64,000 bases of DNA from Macrococcus capreoli (lineage in GTDB: Bacteria > Bacillota > Bacilli > Staphylococcales > Staphylococcaceae). Under the pieces are notes generated by a model. The model was not told the origin of the DNA. It did no database searches and worked only from the letters and a program-made list of their open reading frames with translations. The position numbers and the translations under genes were made by a program. The stretch is from positions 62,001 through 126,000 of the forward strand of contig NZ_JAOTIS010000002.1 of the NCBI RefSeq assembly GCF_025628935.1, in the 5' to 3' direction. Each line of letters starts with the position of its first letter. Position 1 is the first letter of the stretch. Shown piece by piece: positions 47,190 to 54,822 of this stretch.

Positions 47190-47217
47190 TGTGTCACCGC
47201 CTTTCTTAACTGTCACC

Positions 47218-47246
47218 ATCATAACAAACGCATTGCGATATTGCAA
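47218..47246 (-). promoter_or_regulatory. Promoter of the HTH/accessory operon
   Basis: Minus-strand -35 TTGCAA (47241-47246) and -10 TATGAT (47218-47223), spacer 17 bp. The -35 lies in TTGCAATATCGCAA, an inverted repeat; ATATTGCAA recurs near 46955. Confidence 0.75.
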
Positions 47247-47507
47247 GCGCGAATATTTACGACTTTTTGCCGCCACTTAATAGAAGAAAGAGACGCGCTT
47301 TATCCGCAGCAAATACGAGCAAAACGGCGCAGCTGCTGCGATTGTGGACGATTCAAAAAATAAATTTACCGCCTTTATGGCGTTTATATACATAAAAACT
47401 GCATAAGATTCATACGCAAGCAATCCGCATATACCTGCATGTACACGCTCCGGCTGCTGCGGCGGTTGCTGCAAGCGACTGCAAGCGGCGGAATAGGCGG
47501 CTTATCC

Positions 47508-47850
47508 CCTATAACGTATTCGGCGGCCAAAAATCCGTTGGAGGCGGCGGCCACGGTGCAGCACGCAGCGCGTCGAGCACACGATCGGACACGTAAGCGA
47601 TCGCCTATAACGTAATTAGGCACCAAAAATCCGTTGGAAGGCGCTGCAATCGCGACACACGAAGTGCAGGCGTACTCATGCGCAGGCGTGCATAAACGTA
47701 AAATGACCTTATAACGTAATTAGGCACTAAAAATCCACTAAAGGCGCGCAGCATGATACGCATGTAACGTAGGCAGACGAATTTAGATCGCATAAAGAGG
47801 CGCATAATGCTATAACGTAACTTGCGATCAAAAAATCCGCTATACGTGCG
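47508..47850. repeat. Four degenerate ~38-bp repeats about 100 bp apart
   Basis: Blocks start with TATAACGTA at 47510, 47606, 47711 and 47811 and continue with a variable part, then AAAAATCCG or a close form. Two copies contain CCTATAACGTAATTAGGC or close, a short inverted repeat (GCCTA/TAGGC). Confidence 0.85.
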
Positions 47851-48032
47851 CGTACATAATCGCATTCATACGCGCGCATACGCATGTAATCGCAGAAATA
47901 ATTCGTTTGACATTCGTTTAAATCTGCGATAAACTACATACATAACGACTCGTCATCGTTATAAATATTGGATAATCGAATATGCTGCGCAGCAACATCG
48001 ACCGTATCCATTCGTTTATTTTTCGTTTATAG

Positions 48033-48062
48033 CGTCTCCTTTCGTCGGGAGGCGTTTTTTTT
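48033..48062 (+). terminator. Plus-strand rho-independent terminator
   Basis: Stem CGTCTCC/GGAGGCG (one G-U) with 8-nt loop followed by T8 on the plus strand. It implies a plus-strand transcript ending here, though no plus-strand gene precedes it. Confidence 0.8.
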
Positions 48063-48119
48063 CGTTTAAAATGCGTCTTAATCCGTCATTTCTCGATGTT
48101 TACCGAAGAAAGATGCGTA

Positions 48120-48535
48120 AAAAAGCGAAAAAATCGATCAAACTTCGAACACATTACATAACGCCCCCTTCCGTTCTTTTTGCGTTTCTTTATTCGTGGA
48201 TACTCCGCAGCCTAATGCGAAAAATCGAACTAACGCCGCCTTGCATAATCACGTTGACCCCCTCCGATCAATTATTCACCGGAGTTATTCCGTAGAATGC
48301 TAGCGAAAAAAAATCGAATGAGGTTGCCATTACATAATCGTCAAAACCCCGTTCGGTTCGTTTTATAAGTAACGTAGGAAAAAATTCGATTCATAGCATT
48401 AAAACTAAATCAGCGAAACCCCCTCCGATATAATTATACGCTCTTTCTGCAATTTAGTAGCGTTGCTAATCCGAAGAAAGATCGAAAAAAAAACGGAGAA
48501 GACTTGCGAAACTTAATTCGCATGACTCCCCCGCA
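48120..48535 (-). repeat. Five tandem G-run / hairpin / T-run modules
   Basis: On the minus strand each of five ~90-bp modules has a G-rich box (GGAGGGGG or close), often ATTATG, then TTCGATTTTTT or close. T-runs lie at 48485-48493, 48379-48384, 48306-48313, 48220-48224 and 48128-48133 (as A on plus). Modules at 48485-48532 and 48306-48355 form clear terminator stems (12 of 16 and 9 of 11 pairs). Confidence 0.75.
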
Positions 48536-48580
48536 TTATTCTGCGTCTCTTTCTACGTTTGAATACCGTTGACTGAAACG

Positions 48581-48988
48581 TTATTTAATCTTCTTCGTCT
48601 TTAATTCGTTTTTTATTCGGTTAATTCGTGTAGGCATATTTCGGTTAACCCCCGCCGAGTCATACGTGCTAGAACCAATAAAAGAAGTTTCGTTTCTCAT
48701 TCGTGTTTCCAACTGCCTTTCGGATAATGCCGGATACTCTTCGACTACTACCGCCTTACCTTTGCGTTTCTTTTTATCTTCTTTCAGTATTAACGTAGAT
48801 AATCGATCTAGCTGCCCCGTAGCAGGGCGCTTATTTGTCTGCGTTATATAAGCGTCCGTTAATCTTTTAGCGTCTTCTATGCGCTCTTCTTGCGTGTATA
48901 TGCCGTATCCTAGCGTATTTAATCGCAGAAAGAGGTCGTCTACATACGCAGAAAAATCCGTCTTATAATCGTCACTAAAACTATACAT
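48581..48988 (-). CDS. Phage protein of unknown function
   Basis: 135 residues, charged, with basic KEDKKKRKGKA and a basic C-terminus; helical N-terminal half. No family recognised. It overlaps the regulator gene upstream by 8 nt and is followed by the tandem modules. A nucleic-acid-binding role is possible from charge alone. Confidence 0.75.
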   Translation of the reverse strand: MYSFSDDYKTDFSAYVDDLFLRLNTLGYGIYTQEERIEDAKRLTDAYITQTNKRPATGQLDRLSTLILKEDKKKRKGKAVVVEEYPALSERQLETRMRNETSFIGSSTYDSAGVNRNMPTRINRIKNELKTKKIK

Positions 48989-49316
48989 GCGCTAACCCCC
49001 GATTCATTTCTGCGTCTACTTTCGCTATTACCTGTTCGCATAATAAGTAAATAGATCGAGTAGATACGCCGGAATGTTTAGCCCAATAAGCGACTGAATC
49101 GTTATATATTCTCACATCGTCAGTATAAACCGTGTCTAATATACGCTGCTCACTCGCAGTAAATTCGCATCTTTCTACGGCAATCTTGAAATCGATAATA
49201 GGTAACGTTGCAGTTGTCGTGTGAATATCGTCTAAATCGTTTAAAAACGCTCTATTTTCGAGTAAACCCCGAATTAATTCGGGTGTGTATCGTTGCTTTT
49301 TCGTTACTTCTACCAT
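48981..49316 (-). CDS. Putative late transcription regulator (sigma-region-4/ArpU-like)
   Basis: 111 residues. Residues about 48-100 (FTASEQRILDTVY...VAYWAKHSGVSTRSIYLLCEQVIAKV) have the form of a sigma-70 region 4 or ArpU helix-turn-helix. Such proteins switch on late phage operons. It is the last regulator before the packaging genes and is divergent from the plus-strand gene at 49398. Family match is by pattern, not by motif identity. Confidence 0.6.
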   Translation of the reverse strand: MVEVTKKQRYTPELIRGLLENRAFLNDLDDIHTTTATLPIIDFKIAVERCEFTASEQRILDTVYTDDVRIYNDSVAYWAKHSGVSTRSIYLLCEQVIAKVDAEMNRGLAHV

Positions 49317-49334
49317 TAATTCACGCTACTTTCG

Positions 49335-49380
49335 TTGTAAATTTCGTTTGAATATCGTATAATATCGTTAAATAATCGTT
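49335..49380 (+). promoter_or_regulatory. Plus-strand promoter with phased ATATCGT repeats
   Basis: -35 TTGTAA (49335-49340), 17-bp spacer, -10 TATAAT (49358-49363). Three related motifs (AATATCGTAT, AATATCGTTA, AATAATCGTT) lie about 10 bp apart from 49351 to 49380 across the -10 and start region, as expected for an operator. Confidence 0.78.
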
Positions 49381-49397
49381 CAAAGGAGTTATATCGT

Positions 49398-49763
49398 ATG
49401 TCTAACGCACTGCCCGAGGGCTTTTTCGCAATACCTGCGGATAAAATACCGCAAATAACGTTTGATTATCCGTACCGCCGATTCTATCTATCTAAAGACT
49501 TTTACGTAACTCACGGATTAAAAAAAGGCGGACGAGTCGGATTAGCGTACAATCGACAAACCCGCCAATTTATTATCGATAAATTCGGTAATTCGTTCTA
49601 TATCGATAAAAGCAGTTATATAACGTCTGCACGGTTGAAAGAAGAGGTTGCCCGAATGCACGGTAATGCTAGCGATATTAAGTCGATAATTTATACGCTT
49701 AATACCGACCTAACAAATAACCGTTTTATTGCGTTTGATGAGTACAACGTTGTTCGTTTATAA
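49398..49763 (+). CDS. Lone plus-strand phage gene, unknown function
   Basis: 121 residues with AAAGGAG 9 nt before ATG and a good promoter. It is the only plus-strand gene in 47 kb of prophage. Central LSKDFYVTHGLKKGGRVGLAYNRQTRQFIID has a swapped-hairpin AbrB-like look, but this is weak. Its end overlaps the end of the gene at 49758. Being expressed against the early operon, it could be active in the lysogen. Confidence 0.8.
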   Translation: MSNALPEGFFAIPADKIPQITFDYPYRRFYLSKDFYVTHGLKKGGRVGLAYNRQTRQFIIDKFGNSFYIDKSSYITSARLKEEVARMHGNASDIKSIIYTLNTDLTNNRFIAFDEYNVVRL

Positions 49764-50384
49764 TTCGTTTCTTTTTGCGATATTATCTGCAAGTCTCGTT
49801 AAGTACCATACCGCTTTACGAATATCTTGCTCTTGCGCCCCTTTAAACGGACTACGGAATAAATACTTCGCAGCAGTAGCGACTAAGTAAGCATCTACGG
49901 GATTATCGTAACGTGACGCTAAATCCTCTAAAATATCGATAACTTCCGTCTTGCCTGTCGTATAATGATCGGGATGATTAACGGCATCTTTCTTCGGGGC
50001 ATATTCGTTAAAAGATAGACTCGCAGGCGTAATCGTTTTTAACGTCTTATCCGTATTACTTTCGAATGCTAACGATTCGGGCGTAATACCAACTCCTGTA
50101 AAGTCTTCTAACGATGTTGCAACTTCACTATACGAAGGCATTAGCGCTTCATCGTCGTACTCTTTTTGCGCTTGTTCTGCGTATTCATCTGCGAATTGCC
50201 ATGCAGATGCATCCTTATCACTCGTATCAAGTAAAGAATCTCCGCCCATCGACGGGGCAAATCGTATTATCGTATTATCTTCCGTTTGATCTTCTAATGC
50301 GGTTACGATTGCTTCATCGACCGTTCCGCTTAATTTCGTAATATACAATAAATCTCCTGCTTTAATCGTTCTTTTATTCGTCAT
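49758..50384 (-). CDS. DUF3310 protein with N-terminal extension
   Basis: 208 residues. The C-terminal 75 residues match DUF3310 (AVNHPDHYTTGKTEVIDILED ... AAKYLFRSPFKG...DIRKAVWYL), common in nucleotide-metabolism regions of phages. The N-terminal half is acidic and unrecognised. AAAAGGAG ribosome site. Confidence 0.85.
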   Translation of the reverse strand: MTNKRTIKAGDLLYITKLSGTVDEAIVTALEDQTEDNTIIRFAPSMGGDSLLDTSDKDASAWQFADEYAEQAQKEYDDEALMPSYSEVATSLEDFTGVGITPESLAFESNTDKTLKTITPASLSFNEYAPKKDAVNHPDHYTTGKTEVIDILEDLASRYDNPVDAYLVATAAKYLFRSPFKGAQEQDIRKAVWYLTRLADNIAKRNEL

Positions 50385-50404
50385 AATAACGTCTCCTTTT
50401 TCGT

Positions 50405-50638
50405 CTAAATATCGTTTAAAACATCGTTATACTTGCCTTCGTTAAATCCGTCAACTCTTCCGTTAACTAATCCGTAATCTCCGATAGTTAATAGCGTCGG
50501 AAACTTCACTACGCCATATAGGGTTATTACGGAGGGTACTTCGTTTACATCAACGATTTCTATATTACGGCCGCGCGCCCAATTCCTTGCGGTCATGGAC
50601 GCTAAACAACCGTTATCTGTTACGAGAATACATCGCAT
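50405..50638 (-). CDS. Thioredoxin-fold protein lacking CxxC
   Basis: 77 residues in a glutaredoxin-like pattern: strand ILVTDNGC, helix, strand IEIVDVNEV, then the cis-proline region KFPTLLT. The CxxC is reduced to NGCLAS, one cysteine. It may be a monothiol or a non-redox partner. It starts on the stop codon of 50638-51219 (TAATG). Confidence 0.65.
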   Translation of the reverse strand: MRCILVTDNGCLASMTARNWARGRNIEIVDVNEVPSVITLYGVVKFPTLLTIGDYGLVNGRVDGFNEGKYNDVLNDI

Positions 50639-51219
50639 TAATATTCACCGTCTTTTAACGTTTTTAATTCGTCTAATACTTCGTCAAATTCATAGAATCC
50701 GTATCCATCCGTTAAATCTAAAACCGTACCGTAAACGTACTGATTAACACCATACTCACGACGATCGCCCGATTGTGATGACGTATTTAAACGTCTGATG
50801 TCGGTGTTGTGCGGTAGTATACGTTTTTTAACGACATCTGTGCAGCACCACTCGATAGCGTATAACACGTCTTCTTTATCGAGTAATCCTTCGTTTGCTA
50901 ACTCGAAATAGCCGAGAATAATCGTCGCCATATCCTTCATACCTTTTATCTGCCCGAGTTCGACTAACGTTCCTTTGCCGTTCTCATGTACATCGATAAC
51001 GATAATGTCCGATGACATAATACCCTGCGTGTCGTTATTAACGATTCTTTCCGCCAACCCTTCCTGTACTGCGTTAGCTTTATCGTTTATTGAAGCGTCT
51101 TCTTGCGGTGCGTATACATCAACACCTATCTTACGTATTTCTTCGGCTTCATACGCTCGTTGTCGTTGTGCGCCATACGTTAAAAGATCGCCTGCTAAAT
51201 ATACCTGTTTATTCGTCAT
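50638..51219 (-). CDS. Nucleoside 2-deoxyribosyltransferase-like protein
   Basis: 193 residues from ATG 51219, preceded by GGAGGAG. The family features are present: VYLAGDLL start, DIIVIDVHEN and GTLVELGQIKG with the catalytic glutamate. These enzymes exchange bases on deoxynucleosides and in phages serve nucleotide salvage or removal of nucleotide-like signals. Length is greater than the usual 150 by a C-terminal extension. Confidence 0.8.
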   Translation of the reverse strand: MTNKQVYLAGDLLTYGAQRQRAYEAEEIRKIGVDVYAPQEDASINDKANAVQEGLAERIVNNDTQGIMSSDIIVIDVHENGKGTLVELGQIKGMKDMATIILGYFELANEGLLDKEDVLYAIEWCCTDVVKKRILPHNTDIRRLNTSSQSGDRREYGVNQYVYGTVLDLTDGYGFYEFDEVLDELKTLKDGEY

Positions 51220-51416
51220 ACTTCGTCTCCTCCTGCATTCCATCGTAAATATACGTAATTAAGTACGTCTAATATCGCAAAAATGATATAAACCGTTATA
51301 TAGTTATCAACGTAGAATAACCAATTAGGCGTTACATCCGTCACTACTGCCGTCTTAGCAGCGAGTAGTAACACGACAATTAGCGTCATTATTGCGTTTG
51401 GTACGAATCTAATCAT
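51216..51416 (-). CDS. Small membrane protein
   Basis: 66 residues from ATG 51416 with GGAG upstream. Two hydrophobic segments (about 8-28 and 38-58). Overlaps both neighbours by 4 nt (ATGA). Function unknown. Confidence 0.7.
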   Translation of the reverse strand: MIRFVPNAIMTLIVVLLLAAKTAVVTDVTPNWLFYVDNYITVYIIFAILDVLNYVYLRWNAGGDEV

Positions 51417-51604
51417 CGGCGGTATCTCCAATCATCGTAATATTCGAATACGTATGATACTGCGGTGATAGCAGCAGCATTTACGAATATAGCGAGTATA
51501 CCCTCGGTTTCTTCGTATGGATCGTTAAATATAATAACGTTTAGTGCCAATACAAATAACGTTAGAAGCCACGCTAAACTAAATCTGTATAGTAATTCAC
51601 GCAT
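51413..51604 (-). CDS. Small membrane protein
   Basis: 63 residues with two hydrophobic segments (about 8-27 and 36-53) and a basic end. Coupled to the next membrane gene by ATGA; the two may form one complex. Function unknown. Confidence 0.7.
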   Translation of the reverse strand: MRELLYRFSLAWLLTLFVLALNVIIFNDPYEETEGILAIFVNAAAITAVSYVFEYYDDWRYRR

Positions 51605-51829
51605 TTACTTCGCCTTCCTTTCGTGGATATAACGCACTCCTTCTGCGCCACCTACGTATCTGTCACCGTTAGTAGTAACGATTGTTGGAACGTTCATGAT
51701 TCCGTGTTCAAACGCTAATTCGGGATTATCTTCGGCGTCGATGATTTCTACGTCTAAGTTATTTGCGGATAAGTGCGGTTTTAATGCGGCACATTGCGTG
51801 CATGATTTCGTTGTAAACAGTTTATCCAT
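51605..51829 (-). CDS. NrdH-like redoxin
   Basis: 74 residues, thioredoxin fold with active-site CTQC (residues 10-13), cis-proline NVPTIVT, and GG at the C-terminal helix start. NrdH-type redoxins reduce class Ib ribonucleotide reductase; the phage also encodes NrdI, NrdE and NrdF, so this role is likely. GAGGACG ribosome site. Confidence 0.82.
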   Translation of the reverse strand: MDKLFTTKSCTQCAALKPHLSANNLDVEIIDAEDNPELAFEHGIMNVPTIVTTNGDRYVGGAEGVRYIHERKAK

Positions 51830-51877
51830 TCTATCGTCCTCTTTTCGTTTATTTATCGTTTATAACGTCCATACTCG

Positions 51878-52339
51878 TCAGTAACGGACTCTCTCTCTCT
51901 CTCTCTCTCTCTCTGCGCCACTAAACGTTATTATAGCGCTAGGGAACGGCGCAGACTGTTTACTGCCTCCGAACTTAACTCGTCCTCTAATTAAGCAGAT
52001 TTCGTCCGCTTTCATTACGTAATCATGCCAATATTTCGTATCCGTTCTTGACGGAATTAAACAAACTACCGTCGCGCCTTTTAAACTTTCTTCGTATGCC
52101 TTACGTATCCATTCGCCTATTGCTCGTCCATAAGGCGGATTCATAAATACGGTGTCCCGCGACCAATCCTGCGCTAACCCATCGTCTTCAATCGTAAAGA
52201 ATTTAGCGCATTTAGCGTTTAATCCGTCGCTGCAAGGGTCTAACGTAAAAGTGTATCTTTCGTTTAAAGCGTCAAATAGCGCTTGTGGCGTAGCCCACTC
52301 GTTTGTAGCGCTACTAAAATGTACGTCTATGTTCGCCAT
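51878..52339 (-). CDS. Phage DNA N6-adenine methyltransferase
   Basis: 153 residues of the phage Dam family: N-terminal WATPQALFDALN, LDPCSD, the catalytic MNPPYGRA motif, and GGSKQSAPFPSAI near the end. It methylates adenine, probably to protect phage DNA from restriction. The final residues ERERERER are encoded by a (AG)13 tract, and copy number sets which C-terminus is made. Confidence 0.88.
   Translation of the reverse strand: MANIDVHFSSATNEWATPQALFDALNERYTFTLDPCSDGLNAKCAKFFTIEDDGLAQDWSRDTVFMNPPYGRAIGEWIRKAYEESLKGATVVCLIPSRTDTKYWHDYVMKADEICLIRGRVKFGGSKQSAPFPSAIITFSGAERERERERVRY
51889..51914. repeat. (CT)13 microsatellite at the 3' end of the methyltransferase gene
   Basis: Thirteen CT units on the plus strand. 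Loss or gain of one unit changes the last residues and stop codon but not the core. Confidence 0.95.
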
Positions 52340-52370
52340 AAAATCGTCCTTTCTTTCGTTTATTTTTCGT

Positions 52371-52853
52371 TTATACGCCGTTTATAACGGCATACTCCCC
52401 GTGCAATTCTATAGCTGCTTTATCGTATGCTCTAGCGGCCTCCAATGCGGTTGCAAAGACGCCTAAATGTCTTTTCTTGTAGTCAAGATGTATACTAGCG
52501 ACATATCTGCCGGAACTCTTTATCTTTGACACACCTTTATAACCTGTTGTATTGGTAGCATAAAGGCCTCTATTGAAGCAGTTTTGTTGATTAGTCGTTA
52601 TCCTAAGGTTTTCTCGTCGGTTATCCCACGGTATCCCGTTAATATGGTCGACGTACTCGCCTTCCTTTGCGTTCATTATTAGCCTATGCATCTTTTCGGT
52701 GCTATTTCTCCCGTCTCTGACTCTTCTGATGGCATACCCTCTTCCGTCATCAGACCATTTATTAGCAGAAGCCCATTCGTATACATCATCGTCAACAAGA
52801 CACTCTTTGCCACTAGATAATGTAATTATTTTTGTCACACGCCTCACTCCCAT
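52371..52853 (-). CDS. Free-standing HNH endonuclease with AP2 domain
   Basis: 160 residues: HNH_3-like EYVDHINGIPWDNRRENLRI (about 68-88) and AP2 DNA-binding part (GYKGVSKIKSSGRYVASI...LEAARAYDKAAIELHG). A GTG at 52838 with GGGAGTGAGG upstream is a likely start too. Such genes are homing elements. It overlaps the phoH end by 10 nt. Confidence 0.85.
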   Translation of the reverse strand: MGVRRVTKIITLSSGKECLVDDDVYEWASANKWSDDGRGYAIRRVRDGRNSTEKMHRLIMNAKEGEYVDHINGIPWDNRRENLRITTNQQNCFNRGLYATNTTGYKGVSKIKSSGRYVASIHLDYKKRHLGVFATALEAARAYDKAAIELHGEYAVINGV

Positions 52854-53515
52854 GTTAAATTGTCTGCGTGTTGCGCAAGTTCGCCTCTAAACGATTTTGT
52901 CAGCTCAACGACGCAGCAGTACTCTTCGTTTCTAAAATGCTCTATATATGGCACAAATCCGCTAGTTGACGCTTTAGGTAAGTCGATCTGTCCTTCGTGG
53001 CCTATCATGATAACCGTGCATGAATCGTGAATTCTCGTTAAAATTTTCTTTAATTCGCCTCTAGTAAGACTTTGTGCTTCTTCGATGATAACCGTCTTGC
53101 CTTTTAGATTCGTTCCACGTGTAAACGTATGTGAACGCGCCTCAACCCACTTCTTATCGCTACCAACGAAATCTCCCGCTTGTTGAATAACGTTTAGCGG
53201 GTCTTGTTCGCCACATTCTTGTAAAGCGTCAATCAATGGTGCTAAGTATTCGAGTTCTTTCTCCGCAGTTGTGCCCGGTCTATAGCCTAATGTACGCTCT
53301 TGCGGTGTACCGAATAAGAATACGCAACGTTGCCCTTTTGTTTCGTATAAATACTTCGCCATAGCAACGGCAATAGTCGTCTTACCTGTTCCTGCCGCGG
53401 CGTTCACAATCGTCAACCTATTCGTTAGTATCGATTGAACCATCGCTTCTTGCTCGTCTGTCATTCGTTCACGTAGACCGTATAATAATACGTTTCCGTG
53501 CAGTTTATTCGTCAT
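52844..53515 (-). CDS. PhoH-like ATPase
   Basis: 223 residues with Walker A AAAGTGKT and Walker B VIIEEAQS of the PhoH/RNA-helicase-like family, and LTKSFRGE at the end. Common in phages; function uncertain (nucleic-acid ATPase). GGACGAATT ribosome site. It is complete, so the adjacent HNH gene does not interrupt it. Confidence 0.85.
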   Translation of the reverse strand: MTNKLHGNVLLYGLRERMTDEQEAMVQSILTNRLTIVNAAAGTGKTTIAVAMAKYLYETKGQRCVFLFGTPQERTLGYRPGTTAEKELEYLAPLIDALQECGEQDPLNVIQQAGDFVGSDKKWVEARSHTFTRGTNLKGKTVIIEEAQSLTRGELKKILTRIHDSCTVIMIGHEGQIDLPKASTSGFVPYIEHFRNEEYCCVVELTKSFRGELAQHADNLTWE

Positions 53516-53765
53516 ATAATTCGTCCTCCGTGTTTATGTCTTCCGGTTCGTCCTTCGATTTAATAACGAAGTTTATGTCCGAAACTCTAAACGCTATCTC
53601 GCCGCCATCTATTGACGGCAATACGATAGGTGTTCGTATAAACCGTCTTAATGGCGAATTAAAGGCGGTCATTAAACGCTCGTAATCATCACGCCATACA
53701 TACGCAAACAACTCATGACCGCTCTTTAAGAATATCTGAATATAATACGTTGGATTAGCGTCCAA
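53505..53765 (-). CDS. Small phage protein of unknown function
   Basis: 86 residues, TTG start with AGAGGG upstream; beta-rich, acidic C-terminus (EPEDINTEDELYDE). Between nrdF and phoH, overlaps phoH by 11 nt. No family recognised. Confidence 0.7.
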   Translation of the reverse strand: MDANPTYYIQIFLKSGHELFAYVWRDDYERLMTAFNSPLRRFIRTPIVLPSIDGGEIAFRVSDINFVIKSKDEPEDINTEDELYDE

Positions 53766-53800
53766 TATATCGCCCTCTTTCTGCGTATCTTTCTACGTTT

Positions 53801-54808
53801 CTAATTCGTTTGAAAATCGTTTACATTGTCAAATACGAAATCTTCGTCTCTAATCGCTTCTACCGTAGCCTTCTTATACATCGTCCCTTTTTCGCTAAAG
53901 AAGTCAATGGCGGTTGTATCTGTCACTAATCCGTTCATTACGATTGGATTAACGGGGTCATGTTCGTATCTTGCCTCGTATCCTAAATTCATAAGCGCTT
54001 TATTGGCGTTATACTTTAAGAAATCGATAACTTCTAACGTTAATCCGATTCCGTCATACAGTGAGCGCGTATATGCTATTTCGTTTTCAAGCAAACGATC
54101 GAATAATTCGAATACAGTTTCGGTAATGTTCTCCTTATGTTCGTTTTCAAACGATTCTATCTTTTTCTGTGAAAGTAGCCCGACATATACGCCGTGGATA
54201 GCCTCATCTCGAATAATTAACGATATAATATCGCCACTTGCACGTAATTTACCTTGTCCTGCGAGATATAACGGGTAAAAGAATCCCGAATAGAATAGGA
54301 ACGATTCTAGCGCTACACTCGCAACCATAGCAGAATACGTGTCTACGTCTGCTTGTTCGTAGTAGTCAACGATAATTTCTGCTTTACGTTGCAAGTATTC
54401 GTTATTTTCTATCCACTCGAATACCTCGTCAATCTCTTTCTGTGGCGCTAACGTCATGAATATATTCGAATAGCTTCGTGCATGAACTGCGTTCTCCATT
54501 GCGCCCATGAACGATAGCACGGCTTTCTGTTGATGCGATTCTACTGCGTCCATAATCGAAGGCATTCCAATGTCACCCTGTATCGTATCAAGCAGCGTTA
54601 AGCCACCTAATACTGATTTATAAACGAATTGCTCTTCGGGTGTTAGCGACTTCCACGTTAATAGGTCGTTTGCTAGTGCTACTTCTTCGGGAAGCCAAAA
54701 CTGCTTTAAATTCTGCAATAAGAACATCTTCGAGAAAGAATCGTCTGCCACCGACCAATTCCCTGCGGTATAGCGTTCTTTTAATTTTTCTGCCGTAATA
54801 ATTGCCAT
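53801..54808 (-). CDS. nrdF: Class Ib ribonucleotide reductase beta subunit
   Basis: 335 residues, full length. Metal-ligand segments ENAVHARSYSNIF and RDEAIHGVYVG are present along with the helix around LESFLFYSGF. It holds the Mn/Fe-tyrosyl cofactor and starts radical chemistry in NrdE. AAAGGACGG ribosome site. Follows the nrdE gene with one HNH gene in between. Confidence 0.95.
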   Translation of the reverse strand: MAIITAEKLKERYTAGNWSVADDSFSKMFLLQNLKQFWLPEEVALANDLLTWKSLTPEEQFVYKSVLGGLTLLDTIQGDIGMPSIMDAVESHQQKAVLSFMGAMENAVHARSYSNIFMTLAPQKEIDEVFEWIENNEYLQRKAEIIVDYYEQADVDTYSAMVASVALESFLFYSGFFYPLYLAGQGKLRASGDIISLIIRDEAIHGVYVGLLSQKKIESFENEHKENITETVFELFDRLLENEIAYTRSLYDGIGLTLEVIDFLKYNANKALMNLGYEARYEHDPVNPIVMNGLVTDTTAIDFFSEKGTMYKKATVEAIRDEDFVFDNVNDFQTN

Positions 54809-54822
54809 TTAATCCGTCCTTT

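Larger units (their letters stand above)
47190..48580. other. 1.4-kb noncoding, repeat-rich region
   Basis: Overlapping readings on both strands lack ribosome sites and conserved sense. Contents from low to high: promoter of the HTH gene, four blocks about 100 bp apart (47508-47850), a plus-strand terminator (48033-48062) and five tandem hairpin/T-run modules (48120-48535). Confidence 0.75.

Noticed and set aside
47277-47865. Three overlapping minus-strand readings (65, 80, 86 codons)
   Set aside because: They overlap each other in different frames, lack ribosome sites and consist of the translated repeat blocks.
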